Positions 42,572 to 55,173 of a stretch of 64,000 nt of DNA are shown here, one piece after another. Location of the stretch: contig OY978101.1 of the NCBI GenBank assembly GCA_963854735.1, positions 1-64,000 on the forward strand. Direction: 5' to 3'. A model generated the notes under the pieces. That model made no database searches, had not been told where the DNA came from, and saw nothing but the letters and a program-made list of their open reading frames with translations. Every line of letters starts with the position of its first letter. Within the stretch, counting starts at the first letter, position 1. The stretch comes from Marvania coccoides (lineage: Eukaryota > Chlorophyta > Trebouxiophyceae > Chlorellales > Chlorellaceae). Both the position numbers and the translations under genes were made by a program.

Positions 42572-45500
42572 CTAACTGAGCTGGGCGTGCTGGAAGCTGG
42601 CCACCGCGGTGTCCATCTCGCTCTCGGGGAGCTGCCCCGCCAGCAGCTTGGCCATCTGCGCCCGGTACAAGTGGTCCACCGCCTCCAACGACTCAAGCAG
42701 CTTGTCGTGGGACCCCTCCCACCCCGCCACGTGAGCTGCCGCAGCGCGCACAGCGTCAGTTGCGTCCACCCCTCGCAAAGGGTCTCCCCGCGCCAGCAGC
42801 AGCCGGCGCAGAAGCAGCTGGTCCTGGTGCTCGGGGTCGGCCGGGCGCAGGTTGGCCAGCCGCTCCTGGTCAGCGCTAAACTGCCGTTGCTCAGTGCACG
42901 CACGCAGGCCCAGCGCCAACGCCTGGGCGGCGCGGCCCTCCTGCCGCACGCCTTCCACCACATCGGCGGCGAGCAGCGCACACAGCGACACCGCGGCGTT
43001 GTGCCGCCGCGTTCGCCCCGCCGGCGCGAGCGCCGGAATAAACAGCTCCCCCATGTCGCGAGAAGACCCCAGCGCGACCCAGCGGTCCACTAGGCGGTCC
43101 TGTGCCGCGCGATCGCCCCCAGTTAGCGCCCCCAGCGAGGCAGGGCTGTGGAACAGCACCCTGTACACCACCTCCAGGCACCCCTCGATCAGCGCAAGCG
43201 ACTTGGGTGGCAGCCGCAGCACGCCCCCGCCGTAGTCTGAGCACACCAGGGACGCTGCCGCGCGTACTGGCGCCTCTAGGTCGGGGGGCAGAGGGTCAAA
43301 CACCCGCTGCAGCACTGCCAGGCACGACGCCGCTGCGCCCGCTTCTGCAGCCGTGTCTGCCGGCAGCACGCCCATCACGATGGTGCCTGGCTGGGTGCCG
43401 GGACGGGGCGCCATAGCGGTGGAGGCAGCGCCCAGGCTGTGCAGGATGGAGGTCGCCAGCTGCGGCAGAATGGGGGCCACGCCTGCCGCTCCCGCATGCA
43501 GCGCGTACCCCTCGGCAATGCGCAACGCCAGGGCGTTATCCTGCCCCCGACGCAGCACCGGCGCCAGGCGTGTGGTCACCAGCTCCTCAAGCTGGGGGCT
43601 CACTCCCGGCGCCGCCTGCAGCACCGCCAGCCACAGCTTCAGCGCGTCGTCCACCAGCGGCTCCGCTGCAGGGTCCCCCACGTGCGAGGCGTGCGCCAGC
43701 AGCGGCAGCAGCACTCCAGATACCCCCGGCTCCTCCGCTGCAGCAGCCCCCAGCTTGGCTATGAGGTGCGCCAGCATGGCGAGCAGCGAACAGTGCAAGC
43801 GTACCTGGGCGCCGGTGCCCTCGCCAGCCCGCCCCTGCACTACCCCCCACACATGGGGCAGCGCTCCGGTGATGGACCCCAGGTGCGGCCTCACCCTGTC
43901 GCCCAGCAGCTCCACCGTGGCAGACACGCACTGCAGCACGCGCACCATGCTCTCGGCCTCCTGCAGCCGCGGCAGCAGCCCAAAGCACCCGCCCATGATG
44001 GAATCCATGTTGGAGTCCACAGCAGTCATGTGGGCAGCAAACTCTGCGCCCGCAGCTGCCGCCACGTCGTCCTGGACGTCTGCCCCCAGCACCCCTGCCC
44101 CTGGGGCGCCCTCCAGCAGCCGGCGCTGGTTCTCCACAGGCTGCCCTACAAACTGCTGCTCCTCCAGCGCCGTGGCCACCAGCGCAGTCACCGCTGACAC
44201 CGCCATCAACGCCACCACCAGGTCGGAGGCGGCAAACGCCATGTGCTGCACAGCCAGGCCAAAAGCCTCCGTCCAGGGCCCAGGCCCCAGCTCCTCGCCA
44301 CACACACCCACCAGCCACAGCGCCCGTGCCCTCAGCACCGACCCTTCCACCCCCGTCAAATCCCCACAGGTCAGCAGCCCACGCAGCTCCCCAGAGTACC
44401 ACGCCCCAAAGTCGACACGAGTGCGCAGGTGGGTGAAACACTCGCCCACAGCGCGGTAGACTGCTTCGCGGGGCAGCACCCCCTCGCGCGTCAGCGGCTG
44501 CGCCTGCAGCGCCGACGCCAGCCCCACCAGCGCAGACGCCACCGCCTCCTCGCTGCGCTCGAGCATGCACTCCAGCAGCGCAACGCCGCAGGGGCGAGGG
44601 GTGTCTGCGTCTGGCGATGTTTCAACGTCCACCTGGCGAGCAAATCCCTCTGGATCAGCCTCCCATTCCGCCAGCTCGTCAGGCGCAAGCACAATGTACT
44701 TGGAAACCACAGCCTCCACCAGCGCCGCGCACCGCCCATCGCGCTCCGTCAGCAGCTCGTCCAGGCAGGCAGCAGCGGAGCGCAGCGCCGGAAGGGCCGC
44801 TGCCACCGGACGCTGGGCCCCCAGCGGCAGAAATGCCAGCAGCGACTGCTCCTCCGCGGCAGACTCCCGCCGGAACATGGGCTGCAGCATGGCGCGAGCC
44901 ACGAACCGCGTGAGCAGCACCCTGCTCTTGGCGCGAATGGCGTGCACCGCTGCCGAGTCCATCCCCAGCAGCGCCGTGTTCACGCACAGCGTGGCCCAGG
45001 CAGGCAGGTGCGCCGCAAACGCCACGGTGTGTCGGTCCATGGCCACCAGCGCAATCTGCACGAGCCGCTCCCAGCACTTGCTGACCAGCGCGAGGTGGGG
45101 GCCGCCAGCGCCAGACTCCACCGCAGCCGCTGCGGCGGTGGGCCCAGAAAACAACATGCCTGCCACCACTACCGCTGCCTGCGCCCCCTCTTGCATGAGC
45201 TCGTTGAACTCCGCCTCCACGCCCTCGAAATTTGTCAGCAGGAGCAGCATCTCTCGCAGCACCGCCAGGCCAGCCACCGCCAGGGGCCCACGGGCTTCCC
45301 ACCCCGGAGAGCGCTGCACCAGGGCGCTGAAGTTGCTCTCCCACTGCTTGCGCAGCGGTCCCAGCAACCCCTTGGCCTGCTGGAACATTGCCGTTCGATC
45401 TCGGTCCACCATAGACGTCAGCTCCTCCAGCCGATCCTCGCTGCCAGGGCCGTTGGGAATTTCCAGCACGAAGCGCTTTGACCGTAGCGCGCGCATCACG

Positions 45501-46193
45501 TGCTTGAGCGCAGTCAGGGCGCGCTGTTTTGCTGGCACCGAGGTTGGGCCCTCTATTGCTGCCGCCGCCGCCATGTCTGTCAGCAGGGTGCCCCAAGGTC
45601 GAGGGAAGTCAAAGCGGGCAATGTTGGTGATAAGAAGGCCCGCCTGCAGCGCCACGCGATCCGAGGGGTCCTGGAGCAGCACCGAAACGGCAGAAGTACG
45701 CACAAACGCCTTTTCAGCGTCTGCAGAAAATAAACAAATCAAGTAAGCTCAAAGGAGACACACAGTTAACGAATGTAGCATCTCGCCGTACCTGGCACGC
45801 GCGACCACTCGCGCGATCCCATCGTCTTGCGCCAACTGCTGCCAACAGCGTTTTTTGCCACCACCACCGCCATGAGCCTAGAATCCTGCAGCAACGTGAG
45901 ATCGTTATAAAATTCAGAGTCCACCATGCACCCATAAACCATGAAGGGCGAACAGGGTGTCGCCTGTCGCCGAGCGCGAGCTCACGCTCACGCCCAGATC
46001 TTCCAAATCAATTTACCTCTGAAACACGCTGCACTTCTAACGCCACATTCAGCAGCGATCCAATGAAGGCAGGGGATGAGTCCGATTCCCAGGCGTGTAG
46101 CTGCTTCTCAGCAGCTAAGCGTGTGGCATTGTCCTGGCTGAGAGATGAAATTAAGACATTATACACGAGCTCTGAGGTGATTGCCTCACCCAT
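42572..46193 (-). CDS. Importin-11/Kap120-like karyopherin beta
   Basis: Predicted 1139 aa in three exons: 46193-46017, 45885-45792 and 45720-42572. Introns are 131 and 71 nt and phases agree. Karyopherins carry cargo through nuclear pores and bind RanGTP with their N-terminus. Exon 1 carries the importin-beta N-terminal domain (AAEKQLHAWESDSSPAFIGS). Exon 2 continues RLMAVVVAKNAVGSSWRK, and exon 3 starts RTSAVSVLLQDPSDRVALQ and IARFDFPRPWGTLLTDM, the pattern I associate with importin-11 and Kap120. The rest is alpha-solenoid, Ala/Leu-rich. It is longer than human importin-11 (about 975 aa). The assignment within the karyopherin family is less sure than the family itself. Confidence 0.85.
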
Positions 46194-46430
46194 TGTATGA
46201 TGCCGGTCAGTCAAATGTAACGTCTTTCTGGCAACATGGTTTTAAATTTATAAAGACGACGAACGAGTTGATTGCAATTCTTATTTTCCAATGCTGGCTG
46301 GTGGTTTCCAGAACCAATATGTGTCAGCGCATTACGCCTGCTCTTCCTGTGGCAAGCATTTAGATGAGCTCCGACGCGGTCTATGGGGCTTGGGGGCTGC
46401 AAAGAAAAAGAGAAGAGAACATCAATACCA

Positions 46431-47239
<809 letters not shown>

Positions 47240-47398
47240 CTGGATATATTGGTTATAATTTGTAAAATTGTAAAGAAGCGTCTGAAGTGAGTCGAAGGCT
47301 GAGTTTTGACAACCGAGTCCAAATATTTTTGAAATAAAAAGCTGGCCATATACATTGAAGTCGGATTGTAAGTGCACACTAAATTTTATAACGTCGAA

Positions 47399-48795
47399 AT
47401 GGACGTAGGCACCGCCCGCCGGCTGCGGATTTTGTCTTCGCATTTGAGCAGCTCTCCGATCACTTGCCAAAATTTGAGCGCCCAGCCATGCTTAAGCAGC
47501 GCGGGAAACCCTCCGGTATTTATTGGAAGCATGATCATGGACGTTCAGGTAGGCTAGCGATGGATTTTAGCGTCTGTACCTGACTCCAATTTGCTTCATT
47601 TTGCCGTCCTCCCGTCAACTGCAGGGAACTCCAGAGCCAGGGCACAGCCTCATCACGGGCAACTCAGTGCCTGGAAGGGTGCGGTTCATCCCCGGCGGCG
47701 TGTCAAGAAATATTGCCCACGACCTTTCCCTCCTGACTTCCTCTATTGAAACAAAGCCGCTGTTGATATCAGCGGTGGGTGATGACGCAGCAGGGCAGGC
47801 GCTGGTGGCCGCATGGAGGGGCATGTCCCTAGATACAACTGGAATTGTCGCTGTGCCTGGGGGGTCCACCCCCACAGTGTCGATCATTTTCAGTGAGAGC
47901 GGTGACGTGGCAGCTTCGGTTGCGGACGTTGCCCTGCTGGAAGCCACCATGACGGCCAGCGCGCTGCACCCCTTCCAAAATGCAATATTCAGCGCCCCCT
48001 GCGTGCTCATCGATGCTGATGTCAGCCAAGAGGGCATAGAGGTGTGAGAGAGGGAGATACTAGTTTCATATTGAATTTCATATTGAATTGGATTGAATTA
48101 CTTGGGGGGCGTATGTGTTGACACAGCTCTTGCCCATGCAGGCCGCGTGTCGCCTGGCTGCTGACAGCGGGGGGCTGGTGTTCTTTGAGCCTGTGTCTGC
48201 CCCCAAGGCTGCCCGCTGTGCGACCTCCCTGTCGCTAATTGACTTTGCATCGCCAAACCGAGAAGAGCTGAAATCTATGGCCGCAGCAGTGGCCAGGCTG
48301 AGGACTCGTAGAAAAACCCATTTCGAAAATCGCACAACCAGGGAAAATCTCAGCCCATCGTCTGACACAGAACGTCTGCTGCACTCGATACGCCCCTTGC
48401 TGCAGCTTGTTCTAGAGGAGGGCCTGCGGTGCGTGTTGCTGACGCTGGGCAGCAGCGGCGCAGCGCTGTGTACCCTGTCCCCCGATCGGCACCACGTCGT
48501 CGTGCACCATGCCCCTGCGTTGCCTGCTGCCGTGGTGAACTGCAGCGGGGCTGGCGACTGCCTTGTGGCTGGTTTTTTGCATGGGCTGCTCAATGGAAAG
48601 GAGCCCAACGATGCATTAATTTATGGGTTGGCTGCCGCCAAGCACGCTGTGGAGTGCACCGCCAACGTGCCCAGCACTCTGTCGGCAGGGAGCTTGAGAA
48701 GAGCGGCGGAAGCAGCACCTGATCCAATGGAAATGAAGATTCCATGCGGGTGCTGCTGCGACACCTGCTTGGCTGGCCATACGAAACGGAAGTAA
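47399..48795 (+). CDS. PUKI: Pseudouridine kinase, PfkB family
   Basis: Predicted 406 aa in three exons: 47399-47548, 47625-48041 and 48142-48795. Introns of 76 and 100 nt are in phase 0. The enzyme phosphorylates pseudouridine released from RNA turnover so that the glycosidase can split it. The first about 35 residues resemble an organelle presequence (Arg/Ser-rich). PVFIGSMIMDVQGTPEPG and GRVRFIPGGVSRNIAHDLS match the pseudouridine kinase (YeiC-like) branch more than ribokinases. The C-terminal PfkB motif NCSGAGDCLVAGFLHGLL near residue 328, with the catalytic Asp of GAGD, is intact. Other PfkB substrates cannot be fully excluded. Confidence 0.88.
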
Positions 48796-48926
48796 ACATG
48801 TTTTTTTTAACAAATTAAAACAAAAGTGCCGAGGAAAAATCATTAAAACGTTGAAAGAAATGCACTGAATTGAGTTTTTTTTGGTTTTTTTAATAGGTTG
48901 TAATTTGCACTACACCATCTTTCTCC

Positions 48927-50645
48927 TTAATCGCCACCTCCGCCACCAAACACGTCCCGCATGGGCCCAGCGTCTGGGTCTCCTCCCAGGTTGTCCATGG
49001 CAGGCAGCAGCGAGGTGATAAACCCAGCCACAAACGCCTGAATCTGGTTCAGCACGCCGCCCTGTGCAGCTGGAGGTGGCGGGGCAGCAGCAGCTGCGCC
49101 AGGAGCACCAGCAACACCTGGAGCTGCCCCAGGAACTCCACCCTCGGGGAGGCCCTCTTGAGGGGGCACAGCAAAGGCAGCCACGCCAACACCACCTCCT
49201 TCCTGCTGCGCCGCTCCATCTTGCTGCCCTGCCCGTGCATCTGCAGGGGCAGGGTTGGGCGCCTGCACGAGGTGTTGCAGGAACGCTCTCACCCTGGGGT
49301 GAGTGGAAATCCACAGCACGGCACCCAGGGCGCACAGCATGAGGAACCGACGGGGAGGGCAGTGCTGGTATACCACCAGCAGCAGCACGCCCAGCTGCAG
49401 CAGCGCACGCACGTTGATTCGAATGCGGAGCTGAAAGGCTCGACCGCCCGGCCGCCCGCGTCGCCGCGCCCTACCTCGCCCCGCTGCTGCCGCTCCCGCT
49501 TGTTCAAAGTCTTCCGGGTGCATCAGATGGGGTGGGATCTCCATCCCTGCATCCTGCATCATCTGCCGCTCAGCCTGGAGGTACGCCTCAAGGCGGCGAC
49601 GACGCTGCCGCAGGTCCGCCAGCAGCTGCCGCGCTTCGGCGTGCTGCTGCGCCTGTTGCGCTGGCAGTGGCATCTGCACCGCGTACTGCATGGGCATCAC
49701 AGGCACGAAGTACGCCTGCATCGGAGCGTTGGCAGCAGCTTGCGCTTGCTGGGCCTGCCCCTCGGGACTGGCCGGCCGCGCATCCGACTGCCACAGGGCT
49801 GCAGGCAGCACCGGCTGCGGCACTGGCAGCATCGCTGGCAACACCGCAGCGGCGCTTGGCGGAGCGCCCTCCCCTCCGGCAGCAGCAGCCGAGGGTTGCG
49901 CCATCAGTGCGTGCAGAGCTGCTGCGTACGCTGCCTGGTACGCTGGGCCGTACATGTTGCTGGCGGCTCCAAACATAGGGGGCATGGTGGCAGCGGCGGC
50001 GGAAGGTAGAGGCATGCCAGCTCCAAAAGTTAACATGGGCTGAGCAGCAGCTGGCACTGAGGCTGGGGCTGGGCGGTCTGTACCGCTTCCGGCACCGCCG
50101 CTGCGCGACGGCGAGGGCGTGGGTGCCGCTGCGGCGGCAGGGCGGGCGTATTGTGCCGCTGACATCCCATTCTCTCGTCGGGGAGATGCGACAGGCCGCG
50201 CCGCTTGTGCTGGCCTCTGCTGCGATGAATACGATGGCGAGGGGCTCGCCGCTGCTGTCGCTGCTGGGACCTTGACCACAATGTGGACGGCCACAGGCCC
50301 AGCACGTTGGGGCAGGAAAGAAGATAGCACCAGGGCGTTGTCCTTGAGCACCTTGCCCGCATAAATCAGCTGCGATACAAAATGGGCTCAAGGAGGAGTC
50401 AGCACGCTGCAAGGGCGTCGTCTTGTGCGTAAGATCACGAGTTTGAAATTAAAATGTCTCACCGTGATCGCCTCAGGCGCAGGGGACCCAGGGTAGGAAT
50501 GCTGCAGCAGCTGTTTGAGCTGTCCCACGGTGTAGTTGCAGGGACATTGCATTTGAAAGGTCTCATTCTGCAGACTGGCTCCTGGATTTTTTAAAAGCAG
50601 GTCAAAGTGCCCATCTCCCTGAGCAGTTTCGGCCTCGGAGGCCAT
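48927..50645 (-). CDS. HERP-like ubiquitin-like-domain ER membrane protein
   Basis: Predicted 541 aa in two exons, 50645-50463 and 50369-48927, with a 93-nt intron in phase 0. HERP proteins are ER-membrane adaptors of ER-associated degradation. Residues about 15-95 form a ubiquitin-like fold: CNYTVGQLKQLLQHSYPGSP, then across the splice LIYAGKVLKDNALVLSSFL. This closely follows HERP's LIYSGK..L..H..L pattern. A long Ala/Gln/Pro-rich linker follows. A paired hydrophobic region at about 378-425 (LLQLGVLLLVVYQH, FLMLCALGAVLWI) matches the family's membrane hairpin. It is longer than human HERPUD1 (391 aa) because of the linker. Head-to-head with SLY1, about 300 nt apart. Confidence 0.82.
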
Positions 50646-50947
50646 GGTGATTGAATACGGTTACAAAAACAGTTTTTGCAAGCATTTGCTGCAAAATGCC
50701 CCCCCCAAAAACGTCGAGCTGTACAAGATGTACACTATTTTTCTGCCTATTGCCGCGAGCTATGAGCAATTTACAGCTGTTTAAAACAGTAAACGCGTTA
50801 ATATTAATCATTCTAACACGTAAAAGAGCCAGATCGCTCTCTTTTGTTTGCTGAACATAATTTAATCTTGCTTTTCCCTTGCTACTAACTCGTGAAGGAT
50901 CGGAATAGTTCTTTGATTCTGAGTGATCACCACAACGAGTCGCCATC

Positions 50948-52935
50948 ATGGTGCTCAACGTTCGCCAAAAGCAAGCAGGTAAGAGTTTGGAAGATCGTCA
51001 CACAACACTCATTTTGCTATTTCCCCTGCATTCTCACGCATTTCCCCTCTCTAAACAGATGCTGTTGTGCGCATGCTGCACTTGAATGCCCCCCCCCCTG
51101 CGCTGGGCGGCCGTGGCACCGACGACGAGTCCTTCAAAGTTCTCGTCCTCGACCGCTACACAAAGGACATCCTGGCGCCGCTGCTGCACGTCAACGAGCT
51201 GCGCCGCCACGGCGTGACGCTGCACATGCTGCTGGAGTCGGACCGGCAGCCCATCCCTGACGTTCCCGCCGTTTACTTTGTGCAGCCCTCCGAGGCGGCG
51301 GTGGACCGCATCGCAGCAGACTCTGCGCGGGGGCTGTACGACTCGCTGCACCTCAACTTCAGCACCCACATCCCCCGCCCCCTCATGGAGCGCCTCGCGT
51401 CGGGCGTGGTCGCTTCTGGATCCGCCGCCCGCGTTGCTCGAGTGTACGACCAGCACGCCCAATTCGTGAGCCTCGAGTCGGGGTTGTTCACCCTGGGACT
51501 GCCCTCCACCTACCTGCAGTTGAACGACCCGGGGGCGCAGGACGCTGCCATCGAGGCTGCCGTGGGTGCTGTGTGCGAGGGCCTGTTTTGCGTGCTGGCC
51601 ACGCTGGGCGTTGTGCCCATCATCAGGTGTCCGCAGGGGGGCGCAGCGGAGCACGTGGCCGCGCGGCTGGACGCTCGCCTGCGTGACTCCCTCCGCGACC
51701 GCAACAACGTCTTCTCTGAGGGCACGTCAGGGTCGGGGCTGGCAGCCTCGCTGCAGCGCCCCCTGCTGTGCCTGTTCGACCGCACCTTTGAGCTGTCGGT
51801 GGGGCTGCAGCACACCTGGACCTACAAGCCGCTGGTGCACGACGCCCTGGGGATGCGCCTCAACCGCATCTCGCTGGCACCGCAGGCGGCAGCCCCCGGC
51901 GCCAAGCCCGCGGCCCCCGCCTCCTACGAGGTGGACGAGTCCGACTTCTTCTGGCGCGACCACGGGCGGGAACAGTTTCCCAAGATCGCCGAGCAGGTGG
52001 AAACCGAGCTGGCGCGGTACAAGGCGGCAGTTGAAGACCTGAATCGAGCCACGGGGGCAAACGTCGATCCCTCTGCTGCCCTGGACCCCTCCGAGCTCAT
52101 GTCCAGCTCCACCCGCGGCCTCATGTCTGCCGTTTCCTCGCTTCCCGAGCTCACCGAGCGCAAGCGCGTCATCGACAAGCACACCAACCTGGCCACGGCG
52201 CTGCTGAAAACCATCAAGTCCAGGGCGCTAGACCAGTTCTACAGCCTGGAGGAGGAGCTGGTAGGGGGGAAGACCGACAGAGACGCGGTGCTGAAGCTTC
52301 TGGAGGGACCTGTAGGAACCGCGGCAGACAAGCTGCGTCTGGCGCTGGTGTGGATGCTGACGGCAGCTACGGTGCCCTCAGAGGCGGAGTGCCAGCCGGC
52401 GGAGGCTGCGCTGGCTGGAGCGGGTGCGGACATGGCTGCGTGGGCGTACGTGAAGCGCATGCGGAGAATGAACCTGACGGGCAAGGGGCAGGTCGCCCTT
52501 GCCCAAGGAGGAGGAGACGGGCTGGGTGGGGCGCAGAGCCAGCTCACCACGCTGCTGGGGTCCACCTTTGGGCAGGGCCTGTCTTCGCTGACAAAGGGCG
52601 TTAAGAATCTGTTGGCGGGGGAGCAGCAGGCGGCGGTGACTGTGGCTGTTGAGGCGCTGATGGACGGCAAACCCAACCCAGACACGGACGGCTACCTCAC
52701 CTTCGATCCCAAGGCAGCAGCGGGCAGGGCGCAGCGCCCAGCGGGCCCCTTCAAGGAGGCGCTTGTTTTTATGATTGGCGGTGGCAACTACTTGGAGTGG
52801 GAGTCGCTGGTGTGCTGGGCAGCGCGGGCGCAGCCTGCTCCCAAGCACATTGTTTACGGAGCCACGGAGCTGCTAAGCGGGGAGGAGCTGCTGCAGCAGC
52901 TGGCAGAGCTGGGCAGAAGGAGCGGTGCTGTATGA
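50948..52935 (+). CDS. SLY1: SLY1, Sec1/Munc18 protein of ER-Golgi SNAREs
   Basis: Predicted 635 aa in two exons: a 31-nt first coding exon (50948-50978) and 51059-52935. SLY1 binds the syntaxin-5/Sed5 SNARE and supports ER-Golgi fusion. The start NVRQKQADAVVRMLHLN, then FKVLVLDRYTKDILAPLLHV, NELRRHGVTLHMLLESDRQP and DVPAVYFVQPSEAAVDRI, closely follow the SLY1 N-terminus. LCLFDRTFELSVGLQHTWTYKPLVHDALGM near residue 238 is a Sec1-family hallmark. PFKEALVFMIGGGNYLEW near the C-terminus is diagnostic. Length matches (about 640 aa). With YIF1 and the HERP-like gene it makes three early secretory genes within 20 kb. Confidence 0.96.
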
Positions 52936-53329
52936 TGAATATATTTTTGCTTGATTTTTTTACAAAATATACAGTGATGACCAACTGGTTGATTGCTTGA
53001 CAATCTGCGCAGTAAATGTACTAATCAACAAAAACAAATCCAACAATTTGGTGGCAGTATTGGGAGTAGGTACTGCTGGCCTGCGACAGGGCAATAGCCC
53101 CCAGCATGCTGCGTATGAAAAAACACTTTGGTAAAGAGAGAAATGAGAAAGAAAAAAACTGCGTCAACAAAATGAAAAGGTAAAAGCTTGGTAGATGGGA
53201 CTGGGCGACAGGCAAAAGAGAAAATGTTCATCCTTATTATTCATAAACAAGTACGGAGCAAGGAGGGAGGTGGAGGAAGCAAAGCTTGAGATAAATAAAG
53301 CAGAGAAATCGAGTATAGAAACATAAATT
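52936..53329. other. Convergent 3' spacer
   Basis: About 390 nt between two convergent genes. A/T-rich runs only; the short minus ORFs at 53021-53231 are hydrophobic but unsupported. Confidence 0.55.
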
Positions 53330-55173
53330 TTAGAAAAAGCCCACGGGCGTCAGCATTGCTGGGTCATACCCCAAGACAGCCATTTTGTTGAAGCGGAGTT
53401 TGTACTCCGAGTAGAAATATTCATTGTTTCTGGCAAACTTCACCATGGTGCCCCGGAATCCTTTCATGTTCTTGCACATGTGGATATCAGATACGAGGCC
53501 AGGCTTGGGGAAGGAGAAGTCGACGCCATTGCATTTGTCAAATGCCGCAGAGTTTCCAGCACCAAACGGACAGCCGGGCTCGTCCTCGGCGGTGTTGGTG
53601 CAGATGGTGTTCCAGTCACAGCTGCCAACCGACACGCGTGCCACCCCATCGCAGGCCACCTTGAACACGTTGTTGTCGAAAGGAACGCTGGTTTGGTTGA
53701 ACTGGCCAGAGGGGGTGCAATCGAAGGGAATGAAAGGGCAGTCGGTCAATCCTGCAGGCACAATTCGTCGAAAAAATATATTAGCTATCTGCACAAGGCG
53801 AAAAACAAAGAACTTCACTGCCGCCTACCTGGGCTGTTGTCCCTGCGAAACCCGCCAATGCTGTGGCTGCCAGTCAGCAGAGTTGCCTGGTCTTTCTTGC
53901 CCAGCCCCATGCGTCGGAAAACCTCTCCGTGCTGAGCGTCGATGATGTCGTTGGGGCTGGGCAGCGGCGGCATGAACTCGTCAGCAACCTTCGAGTCCAC
54001 CCTGCCGAGTGTGATGTTGAGCTCAACCTTGCCCTGGGAGCACTCCTTCACAACAGCCACAGCGCCAAGCACGATGGCATCGGCCAGGGTCACAAAGCAA
54101 TTGCGGTCGTAGATGTCGTGGTCGGGCGTCATGCAGGCTCCTCGATAGCGGGGCCGCTTGAGAGGGAACTGCCTTTGGTGCTCGCGGAAGAACGACAGCG
54201 TGGGCAGCAAGCCGTCATTCTCTGGGCGGCATATTTCCGTGGACACGGGAGAGCCAGTCACGCACACTGGAATGGTCTCTCCATTCTCGTTGGCGTATCG
54301 CCCGATGCATTGATCTTCGTAGTCGCAGCAGAAGTGCTTGCCATCGTAGGGGAAGAAGTTGCCGACAGACTTGAAGCCGTTGCTGCAGTAGCTGTCTTGA
54401 GGGGCGGGGACAACGCTCTCCTTGTCGAAGCACTCCTCGGTCAGGCAGTTGGAGCCGATGGAACCGTTGAGCCCCCCGGTCTTCTTGGTGGGGTTGGCGT
54501 CAAAGGTGCCGGCGTCGTGGAAGAAGAAACGCAGCCAGGCGGAAGCGGGTTGAAACACGCCAGGGCCCGTGATTGGCTCGAACCCAGCGCTCTCGTCGTA
54601 GTTCATATCCCTGGGGCTGATGGCGCAGTTCTTGACGTCGCCCCTGAAGTCATCAAACAGCTGTTTGGCCGCTTTGAGGTAGGCACGGGTGGGGCGGAAG
54701 GTAGGGGAGCCCATGGCCTGCAACAAGTACATGGTGGGCGGGCGGGTAGGGGGTGCCTTTAATACATGCAGGTATAAACACGTGCGGTATTTGACGTAGT
54801 AGTGTTATTACTAGGAATGATCAATGAACGGTCAGCGCTGATATCCAGCTAACTTACGTATAGCAGATTGCGGCCAGAAGAGGCAATGTCAGCAGCCTCG
54901 GCCTCCATCTGCAACGCCCGGGCAAGGTGGGGGCAAGGCGCTGCAAGCACATAAGGGGCCAGCGCAGCCAGAACGCATGCCTGCACCCAGACAGATAGAG
55001 ATTGGAAGTGGGAAGAAAAGAAAATTTGAAAGTTGGTTCGACCTCAATGGTCGCGATACGACTTCGGAAGCGAAGAAGGCGGTTTGGAACGGCAACGACG
55101 TCAAATAAAGAGCAGCATTTCCAGCCGCTTGACTCACCAGTAGCAGCAAATATATGTCGAGCGACACTACCAT
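53330..55173 (-). CDS. Secreted haem peroxidase (plant/fungal peroxidase superfamily)
   Basis: Predicted 489 aa in four exons: 55173-55138, 54980-54858, 54717-53829 and 53751-53330; all phases agree. Exons 1-2 encode a signal peptide (LLLLACVLAALAPYVLAAP). The distal haem side is WLRFFFHDAGTFD near residue 105, with the catalytic Arg and His. The proximal side is LLTGSHSIGGFRRD near 340, giving the haem-ligand His. LADAIVLGAVAVV, GRVDS and the LPSP segment between them are typical. The C-terminal exon continues FDNNVFKVACDG. About 18 Cys suggest several disulfides, as in secreted class II and III enzymes. An algal extracellular peroxidase acting on H2O2 and phenolics or wall polymers is likely; the exact class is uncertain. 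Confidence 0.88.

Noticed and set aside
43353..45746. Long plus-strand ORFs opposite the importin gene (up to 412 aa)
   Set aside because: Ser/Thr/Ala- and Arg-rich shadows without domain features; the minus frame is a clear karyopherin.
49158..50009. 283-aa plus ORF opposite the HERP-like gene
   Set aside because: Arg/His/Gln-rich mirror of Ala/Gln/Pro codons; the opposite frame has UBL and membrane motifs.
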